A stretch of 11,772 nucleotides of DNA from Thermodesulfovibrio sp. (GTDB taxonomy: Bacteria > Nitrospirota > Thermodesulfovibrionia > Thermodesulfovibrionales > JdFR-85): NCBI GenBank assembly GCA_027050975.1, contig JALUAR010000094.1:6812-18583 (forward strand), given 5' to 3'. Positions 7,221 through 11,772 of this stretch are shown piece after piece (position 1 is the stretch's first letter; the number at the start of each line of letters is the position of its first letter). A program made the translations under genes and the position numbers. The notes under the pieces are model-generated. The model made no database searches. It saw only the letters and a program-made list of their open reading frames with translations, and was not told where the DNA came from.

Positions 7221-7649
7221 TCAAGGTACCCACTCCTTTCCTTTATCAATAATATGCACCACAGTCCATCCCCTCTTTTTTAGTTCCCTTGCAATCCACC
7301 GCCTGTGACACTTCCAGGGAAACTTCTCTGCACAGACCAGTACAGAGACTTTCTCAGAGGCAATCTCTTCAACCATGTCAACGCCTCTTTGGAACTGCTC
7401 TGTCTCTGTATAGGCATCATATCCGCCCTTTCTGTACCCACCCAGTTCATTGCCAAGCCAGTAATAACCTATTCCGTTTTCCCTGAGGAGATTTTCAAGG
7501 TATTTCTTTTTGAACACAGGAAGCTTGCTTGTGGGAAACCTCCTGACATCTATCAGACTCTCAATACCATAGGCATTCAGAATCTCAATAAAGTCCTCTT
7601 CTGTTCGTCGGTCCGTGCCAAGGGTATAGATAATCTTTTTTTCTGTCAT
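7221..7649 (-). CDS. DUF488 family protein
   Basis: A 142-residue stand-alone DUF488 protein. Family landmarks are TLGTDRR (9-15), IDVRRFPTSK (33-42), LGNELGGYRKGG (65-76) and the cysteine motif CAEKFPWKCHRRWIA (Cys106, Cys114, His115). The family is widespread and has no agreed function; the conserved Cys, His and Arg residues suggest a catalytic or ligand-binding pocket. The ATG at 7649 overlaps the TGA of the upstream ATPase gene by four bases (ATGA), so the two are probably translated together and may act in one process. The ribosome binding site is poor (AGAAAAGA), which fits coupled re-initiation. The protein is cytosolic, with no signal or membrane segment. Confidence 0.9.
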   Translation of the reverse strand: MTEKKIIYTLGTDRRTEEDFIEILNAYGIESLIDVRRFPTSKLPVFKKKYLENLLRENGIGYYWLGNELGGYRKGGYDAYTETEQFQRGVDMVEEIASEKVSVLVCAEKFPWKCHRRWIARELKKRGWTVVHIIDKGKEWVP

Positions 7650-9370
7650 TGTCTTTTCTGCAACATCCTGAGAGTCCTGAGCCTGTTGATTGCTGCTGCA
7701 AGCTCAAAGGCTCTGAAGTAGGCATAATCCCCTTTTGGAGATGGACTCAGAACATCCAATTCCCTCTCTTCTATATCCCTCATAACAGTCTCAACAACCT
7801 CCCGAAGGGTTCTCTTCCCGTCCATATATCTCCTTGCGTAGCTCATTGCATCACCTATCGCCCTTGTCTGGCTCGGATCCACAAGCTGCTCCAAAGCGGC
7901 AAGCTCCACACTCTCGGTGCCAAAGACTATGGTGTGCAGTCCCTTTGTGGAGATCTTTACATCACGCTGCCCCCTGCGTGGGTCAAGACTCTCTGCCAGA
8001 GGTATCCTCTCTGTTATCGAACCAAAAGCCGTGCCACCTTCCGGTCTGCGTTCAGCCCGGTATTTGTGTGCGATCTCTCTTGCCCTTTCGGTAAAATCAT
8101 ATGGCCTGTACTCTGTCATACAGATTACATGGTCTGCAATATCAAAATAGTCACCAGAGCCACCGATAACAAGGACGGTTGAGACCCCATATTCCTTATA
8201 AAGCTGCCGTGCCTTGTCAATAAATGGCGTTATTGGTTCTCTGTCCTTTGAGACCAGTTCCTGCATCCTGTGGTCCCTTATCATAAAGTTTGTGGCAGAG
8301 GTATCCTCATCAATCAATAGTACCTTTGCTCCTATCTCCAGGGCCTCCATTATATTGGCAGCCTGGGAGGTGCTTCCACTGGCATTGTCCGTGCAAAAGG
8401 CCACGGTATCCTGCCCAAAGGGAAGGTTTGATATAAAAGAAGAGATATTCACCTTTTCAATCCTTCTTCCGTCCTCTGCTCTTATTTTCACAGTCTTAGG
8501 ATCCGTCACTACCAACTCTCTACCGTCTCCAGGGACATGGTTGTATATACCCAGCATAATTGCATCAAGCAGAGTAGACTTGCCATGGTAACCTCCACCG
8601 ACAATCAGCGTTATTCCTCTATGAATGCCCATTCCCGAAACCTTTCCACGGTTTGGCAGTTGTACCTCTATGCGAAGAGTCTCGGGACAGACAAAGGGGA
8701 CAACCTTCTTGTCCTTCAGAGGCCTCTTATCGGTTCCGCTTGCCCTGGGAAGTATTGAACCGTCTGCCACAAAGGAGACAATCCCAAGATCTGTTAATAA
8801 CTCCCTTAGATAATCTGCATCCTCTGCTGTGTGGATATGCTCGTAAAGAGATGCACTGTCCAGTTTCCTGAAGATCAGGGAATGCCTCACTATGGCGGGA
8901 AGTTCTTTAAAGAACATCTCTTCAGCCTGATCCCCTGCGATACTTCTTCCGCGTGCAGGCAGCCCCAGGAAGAATCTGACCTCTACAAACTCTTTATTGA
9001 TAAGTACAGAACTCCTCTGAAGGATCTCCTGGCCTGGCCTGTCAATGCTTATAAGCCCGCTTTTACCAGAGCCTCTGCTGCCTTCAGAAAATCTTCCAAT
9101 ATTTCTGTAAAAGACCCTGCTCAGGTAGTCCCTAAGGGCAATCTCTCGGCTTCTGTTTGAGTATGTATCCAGAGGAAATCCTGCCACATCCTGATTGACC
9201 CTCACCCTCAGCCTGGATGGTGATGCAAAGGGATCGCCCTGAACGTGGTCAATATAAAGGAGATAATCACCAAAATCATAAGCACCCTTCAGGTCCTTAT
9301 ATGCCTTGTAGCCCTTTCTGTTGATACGAGTTAGTGTCTTTTTCAGATCAGAAGATTTTAAGTGTCTCAC
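7646..9370 (-). CDS. ABC-class ATPase of the COG3044 / PF09818 family
   Basis: A 574-residue cytosolic ATPase. The N-terminal region (about 1-170) contains GSRGSGKS at 97-104, which fits the Walker A pattern GxxxxGKS, and the sequence ISIDRPGQE just after it. The ABC-like core has Walker A GGGYHGKST (258-266), a signature-like SGSTSQA (331-337), Walker B VLLIDEDTSATN (350-361) and a switch region VLVIGGSGDYFDIAD (399-413). There are no membrane segments, so it is not a transporter subunit. A trypanosome member of this family, MRB1590, has been described as an RNA-editing factor that binds RNA, so a nucleic-acid role in bacteria is possible but unproven. The start is GTG at 9370, six bases after a strong GGGGAGGT. 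It is the first gene of the nine-gene minus-strand array and overlaps the DUF488 gene by four bases. Confidence 0.92.
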   Translation of the reverse strand: MRHLKSSDLKKTLTRINRKGYKAYKDLKGAYDFGDYLLYIDHVQGDPFASPSRLRVRVNQDVAGFPLDTYSNRSREIALRDYLSRVFYRNIGRFSEGSRGSGKSGLISIDRPGQEILQRSSVLINKEFVEVRFFLGLPARGRSIAGDQAEEMFFKELPAIVRHSLIFRKLDSASLYEHIHTAEDADYLRELLTDLGIVSFVADGSILPRASGTDKRPLKDKKVVPFVCPETLRIEVQLPNRGKVSGMGIHRGITLIVGGGYHGKSTLLDAIMLGIYNHVPGDGRELVVTDPKTVKIRAEDGRRIEKVNISSFISNLPFGQDTVAFCTDNASGSTSQAANIMEALEIGAKVLLIDEDTSATNFMIRDHRMQELVSKDREPITPFIDKARQLYKEYGVSTVLVIGGSGDYFDIADHVICMTEYRPYDFTERAREIAHKYRAERRPEGGTAFGSITERIPLAESLDPRRGQRDVKISTKGLHTIVFGTESVELAALEQLVDPSQTRAIGDAMSYARRYMDGKRTLREVVETVMRDIEERELDVLSPSPKGDYAYFRAFELAAAINRLRTLRMLQKRQ

Positions 9371-9376
9371 AGTGAT

Positions 9377-9384
9377 ACCTCCCC
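9377..9384 (-). promoter_or_regulatory. Strong ribosome binding site fixing the GTG start of the ABC-class ATPase
   Basis: The minus strand reads GGGGAGGT, then ATCACT, then GTG at 9370. The near-perfect match and 6-base spacing decide the start in favour of GTG, even though no ATG is nearby. Confidence 0.75.
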
Positions 9385-9483
9385 GGAAAACTCAAAATGC
9401 TGATAGAAAATACGACACTTCATCCTATCCAAGGTTGAAGGGGTTCTCATATCTTTATCGGCTTTTAGGCACCTTTGCACAGA

Positions 9484-9513
9484 TTTACTAAATCCTGCTG
9501 ACAGGTTTATAAT
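9484..9513 (+). promoter_or_regulatory. Sigma-70-type promoter for the DUF2914 gene
   Basis: A perfect TATAAT at 9508-9513 is preceded, 18 bases upstream, by TTTACT at 9484-9489 (4 of 6 matches to TTGACA). The predicted start near 9520 would give a leader of about 65 bases before the ATG at 9587. On the opposite strand, TTGGCA (9534-9539) and TATTAT (9509-9514), 19 bases apart, could be a weak divergent promoter for the ATPase gene. That minus-strand promoter is much less certain. Confidence 0.55.
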
Positions 9514-9572
9514 ACCTAAATTGCAAAACAGTGTGCCAAAACATTCTGAGATTAATAGAACAATAAACCAAC

Positions 9573-9579
9573 AGGAGGT
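9573..9579 (+). promoter_or_regulatory. Ribosome binding site fixing the start of the DUF2914 gene
   Basis: AGGAGGT with a 7-base spacer before the ATG at 9587. An in-frame ATG exists at 9521, but it would add 22 polar residues ahead of an obvious signal peptide and has no ribosome binding site, so 9587 is preferred. Confidence 0.85.
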
Positions 9580-9586
9580 ATTTAAT

Positions 9587-9994
9587 ATGGGCTTCAGATG
9601 GAAAGGGGGACTTATCCTCATTGCGATTATTCTCTTTGTTCCTTCGTTGCTAACAGCTGAGGAACCGATAACAAAGCTCAGGATAACCGAGTCTGCAATA
9701 TGCAGAAATGTCGTAAACAGGACACCTGTTGATGTCTCAGACCGATTTCCCTCAACAGTTGGTAAGGTGTACACATTTACCAGGGTAGTGGGTGCAGAGG
9801 GTGAAACAGTGGTAAAACACCTGTGGTTTTACGGCGACAGGCTTATGGCTGAAGTTACACTACCTGTCAGATCTGCAAACTGGCGCACCTACAGCAGTAA
9901 GATCATACTGCCGGGCTGGAAGGGCAAGTGGAGAGTTGACATTACCACAGAAGATGGCATCCTGTTAAAAAGCCTCGAATTTGTTATCGAATGA
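9587..9994 (+). CDS. Secreted DUF2914 domain protein
   Basis: A 135-residue protein with a clear signal peptide: basic start (GFRWK), hydrophobic core at about 8-22, and likely cleavage after Ala24 (LLTA before EE). The mature part is a single DUF2914 domain at about residues 65-135, with the family pattern HLWFYGDR (78-85), WRTYS (99-103), GKWRVDI (113-119) and a final LEFVIE strand. The family's function is unknown; its all-beta pattern suggests a periplasmic binding or structural domain. The start at 9587 is chosen from the strong ribosome binding site and signal peptide. It lies under a plausible promoter and in the same direction as pdxA, 109 bases upstream, with two hairpins between them, so co-transcription with pdxA is possible but not assured. 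Confidence 0.88.
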   Translation: MGFRWKGGLILIAIILFVPSLLTAEEPITKLRITESAICRNVVNRTPVDVSDRFPSTVGKVYTFTRVVGAEGETVVKHLWFYGDRLMAEVTLPVRSANWRTYSSKIILPGWKGKWRVDITTEDGILLKSLEFVIE

Positions 9995-10004
9995 CTAATG
10001 AATC

Positions 10005-10027
10005 TCCCTGCAGCAAGCTGCCAGGGA
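10005..10027 (+). other. Hairpin after the DUF2914 gene
   Basis: An inverted repeat with arms TCCCTGCAG and CTGCCAGGGA (one bulged C) around a CAAG tetraloop, starting 10 bases after the DUF2914 stop. The stem is stable but is followed by AATCCAAAT rather than a run of T, so it is not a classical intrinsic terminator. It may protect the 3' end or attenuate reading into pdxA. Confidence 0.45.
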
Positions 10028-10040
10028 ATCCAAATATCTC

Positions 10041-10059
10041 TCCTCCTTTGAGGGGAGGA
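10041..10059 (+). repeat. Second inverted repeat between the DUF2914 gene and pdxA
   Basis: TCCTCC and GGAGGA arms around a TTTGAGG loop, 13 bases after the first hairpin. It has no T tract. The style (pyrimidine arm, short loop, purine arm) resembles small dispersed palindromes found in many genomes, but no second copy is present in this window. Confidence 0.35.
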
Positions 10060-10103
10060 ACTATAAGGTAACCCTTTGGCAAGCCACAGGTATTCCGAGT
10101 TAA

Positions 10104-11036
10104 ATGAAACGAATCGCCATAACAATGGGGGATGCAGGAGGTATAGGCCCTGAGATATGTCTCAGGGCAGCCTCATCGGATGAAATCAGGGCATTATGCA
10201 GACCCTGTATTATTGGAGACAGATCGGTTATTGAAGAGGCAGCCTCGGTTGTCGGGATAAGTCCTGAATCTGTTGAAGTCATAGAGCCATACAAACTGAA
10301 GGGGTTTAAAAAGGGGCAACCCACAGCGGAAAGTGGCCTCGCATCCTACCGGTTTATAAAGTATGCAGCAGAGAAATGCCTTGAAGGCGAATTCCATGCC
10401 ATGGTCACCTCCCCCATATCCAAGGAAGCTCTCAATATGGCAGGACTTAACTGGCCGGGACATACAGAGATGCTTGCCGACCTTACTGGCAAAAGCAGTT
10501 TCGCCATGATGCTTATAGGTGAACCTATTCGTGTCGTACTTGTAACCATCCACATTGCGTTAAAGGATGTCCCAGGCACCATTACCGAGGATATGGTTTA
10601 CGAAAAAATTAAGCTCAGCTATCAGGCCTGCCGGATGTTACGGCTTGACTCACCACGAATTGGTGTGGCTGGCCTTAACCCCCATGCAGGAGAAGGAGGA
10701 CTCTTCGGAGATGAGGAAATAAGAGTGATCCTTCCGGCTATTGAAAGAGCGCGCAAGGAAGGACTGCCTGTTACAGGCCCCATACCTCCAGATGTTATCT
10801 TCCGACAGGCATACAAGGGAGAGCTTGATGTGGTAGTGGCAATGTACCATGACCAGGGGCTTATTCCACTGAAAATGATAGCCTTTGACAGGGGCGTAAA
10901 CCTCACCCTGGGACTGCCTGTTATAAGAACATCCCCTGATCACGGCACTGCCTATGACATAGCATGGAAGGGTAAGGCAAGGGATACCAGCATTAAAGAG
11001 GCCATAAAACTGGCTGCTCGCCTTAGCCTGGACTGA
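10104..11036 (+). CDS. pdxA: 4-hydroxythreonine-4-phosphate dehydrogenase
   Basis: A 310-residue PdxA, the NAD-dependent enzyme that oxidises 4-phosphohydroxy-L-threonine in the DXP-dependent pathway to pyridoxal phosphate (vitamin B6). Motifs in order: GDAGGIGPE near the N-terminus (usually GDPAGIGPE), TSPISKEALNMAGLNWPGHTEML (102-124, substrate phosphate loop), and the three metal-ligand histidines His150 (TIHIALKDV), His194 (LNPHAGEGG) and His249 (AMYHDQGLIPLK), then TSPDHGTAYDIA near the end. All catalytic positions I can check are present. The four-carbon-acid paralogue PdxA2 usually sits by a DUF1537 kinase; none is here, so PdxA proper is favoured. The ATG at 10104 has only a weak ribosome binding site (ACAGG or GAG). 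It converges on the Yip1 gene with 4 bases between and no terminator. Confidence 0.95.
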   Translation: MKRIAITMGDAGGIGPEICLRAASSDEIRALCRPCIIGDRSVIEEAASVVGISPESVEVIEPYKLKGFKKGQPTAESGLASYRFIKYAAEKCLEGEFHAMVTSPISKEALNMAGLNWPGHTEMLADLTGKSSFAMMLIGEPIRVVLVTIHIALKDVPGTITEDMVYEKIKLSYQACRMLRLDSPRIGVAGLNPHAGEGGLFGDEEIRVILPAIERARKEGLPVTGPIPPDVIFRQAYKGELDVVVAMYHDQGLIPLKMIAFDRGVNLTLGLPVIRTSPDHGTAYDIAWKGKARDTSIKEAIKLAARLSLD

Positions 11037-11040
11037 ACAG

Positions 11041-11646
11041 CTACCTCTGCTGATGTATAGATGACTCGTTCATGCTTACAGCAGTAGTATAGCTGAGATT
11101 TTTGTTGTAAAAAAACTGAACAGTTATCGTGGAAACAATCAGAAAGGCTCCTACAACTCCCCATACCGCCCATGCAAGGCTCTGTCTGATCTTATGCACC
11201 TCAACAGATGCGGTGATAAGCAAAAATATGGCCCAGGCGATGCTGAAAGGAACACCAACAACGGGAATAAAGGAGATCAGTGATGTTAAAGGGCTGATAC
11301 CTGTAGCATAGGCAACAGAACGATAAGATGTCTCAAAGGATGCATTAGAGCCAAGTATCTGCCAGATGATATGAAGAATAAGAGCTCCAGCAAAGCCTGC
11401 GATAAACAGAACAGCAGGCCCGGCAATGGCCATGGCAAGGAATGAAACAAGCGATGCCTTACCAAGCATCAAGGTGGTACCCACAAGATTGATAAGCCAA
11501 CCTATTGCAGCCATTGCAAAAAAGAATTTCATTGGCTCGGCATAACCACCTGAGGGATCCATCTCCGAGAAGAACTTTCTGGGATTGGTGATAACCTGTA
11601 CGGATGTGGAAATGATTGATTGGTTATTACGCCTCTCTTCACCCAT
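11041..11646 (-). CDS. Yip1-family integral membrane protein
   Basis: A 201-residue membrane protein with about five hydrophobic segments (roughly 40-60, 66-98 as one long or two short helices, 115-147 and 155-180), a polar N-terminus containing the NPRKFF element common at the start of Yip1 domains, and a polar C-terminal tail. The Yip1 domain (PF04893) is common in bacteria, where its role is unknown. Eukaryotic members act in membrane traffic, which does not carry over. The ATG at 11646 follows GGGAGGT (complement of 11652-11658) with a 5-base spacer. It is transcribed from its own promoter just upstream. Family assignment is by overall pattern and so is less certain than the enzymes above. 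Confidence 0.78.
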   Translation of the reverse strand: MGEERRNNQSIISTSVQVITNPRKFFSEMDPSGGYAEPMKFFFAMAAIGWLINLVGTTLMLGKASLVSFLAMAIAGPAVLFIAGFAGALILHIIWQILGSNASFETSYRSVAYATGISPLTSLISFIPVVGVPFSIAWAIFLLITASVEVHKIRQSLAWAVWGVVGAFLIVSTITVQFFYNKNLSYTTAVSMNESSIHQQR

Positions 11647-11702
11647 AGCTTACCTCCCTTAAGTTTAGCTTTTAATTAGTTTTTTAATATCATGCTTTTT
11701 TC

Positions 11703-11731
11703 ATTATACCAATTTTTTATTATTTTGACAA
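11703..11731 (-). promoter_or_regulatory. Near-consensus sigma-70 promoter for the Yip1-family gene
   Basis: The minus strand reads TTGTCA (complement of 11726-11731), a 17-base AT-rich spacer, then a perfect TATAAT (complement of 11703-11708). The predicted start near 11696 gives a leader of about 50 bases ending in a strong ribosome binding site. The surrounding 11660-11772 is much more AT-rich than the rest of the window, as expected of a strong promoter region. No gene is visible from 11647 to the right edge. Confidence 0.75.
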
Positions 11732-11772
11732 ATTATAGGTCGATATGTTATTTTAATATTAAAGTATCTAAA

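Noticed and set aside
7649..8182. A 177-codon plus-strand reading frame opposite the ABC-class ATPase gene.
   Set aside because: It is antisense to a strongly conserved gene, has no recognisable domain, an unnatural Cys/His/Pro-rich composition and no ribosome binding site. It is a shadow frame.
9521..9586. An upstream in-frame ATG that would lengthen the DUF2914 protein by 22 residues.
   Set aside because: It has no ribosome binding site and would place a polar extension before a clean signal peptide. The AGGAGGT-supported ATG at 9587 is better.
9367..9774. A 135-codon minus-strand reading frame across the divergent promoter region and the DUF2914 gene.
   Set aside because: It overlaps the DUF2914 signal-peptide region and the promoter, has no ribosome binding site and no family resemblance.
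11725..11757. A possible rightward promoter (TTGACA at 11725-11730) leading out of the window.
   Set aside because: The TTGACA is the complement of the leftward -35 element, and no -10 hexamer at a normal distance (16-18 bases) resembles TATAAT.
1..11772. Mobile element, phage, CRISPR array or defence island.
   Set aside because: No transposase, integrase, terminal inverted repeats, regular direct repeats or Cas or restriction genes are seen. All genes look like stable chromosomal genes.

Overview
The window is ordinary bacterial chromosome: densely packed housekeeping and accessory genes with roughly even base composition by eye. There is no tRNA, rRNA, CRISPR array, transposase or phage gene. 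The mix suggests an anaerobic or thermophile-related Gram-negative-type lineage such as Nitrospirota or Desulfobacterota. It includes an AmmeMemoRadiSam-type AMMECR1 protein, a DUF4388/J-domain/TPR fusion, an MtnA isomerase, a long-chain polyprenyl synthase, a DUF2914 secreted protein and DXP-type PdxA. This placement is inference from gene content; no marker gene settles it.

Layout. Positions 1-231 (+) carry the 3' end of an unrecognised gene. Nine minus-strand genes then run without interruption from 9370 down to 245. In transcription order they are: a COG3044-type ABC-class ATPase (4-base overlap into the next gene), a DUF488 protein, a soluble PRC/MgtE_N/CBS protein, an Nramp-like metal transporter, mtnA, a polyprenyl diphosphate synthase (1-base overlap), an AMMECR1 protein, a small coiled-coil membrane protein (32-base overlap), and the DUF4388/J/TPR protein. 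On the right, a 216-base divergent region with a good plus-strand promoter drives a secreted DUF2914 protein and then pdxA. pdxA converges, with 4 bases between, on a minus-strand Yip1-family membrane protein that has a near-consensus sigma-70 promoter in an AT-rich right edge.

How the genes may work together. The most interesting unit is 4668-7174. A protein with the cytosolic Mg2+-sensing modules of MgtE (MgtE_N plus two CBS domains), but with two PRC-barrel-like segments and no membrane channel, sits 14 bases upstream of an Nramp-fold transporter. That transporter's two metal-binding helix motifs are changed: DPGN is DASG, and the TM6 Met-Pro-His is Thr-Pro-Trp. This looks like a two-gene, ion-gated transporter in which the MgtE sensor has been paired with a different pore, probably for a hard cation such as Mg2+. 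The leader of the sensor gene contains two short, mutually exclusive inverted repeats around its ribosome binding site. The second notable unit is the translationally coupled ATPase/DUF488 pair. The remaining genes (methionine salvage, isoprenoid quinone side chain, vitamin B6) are housekeeping and show no obvious shared pathway.
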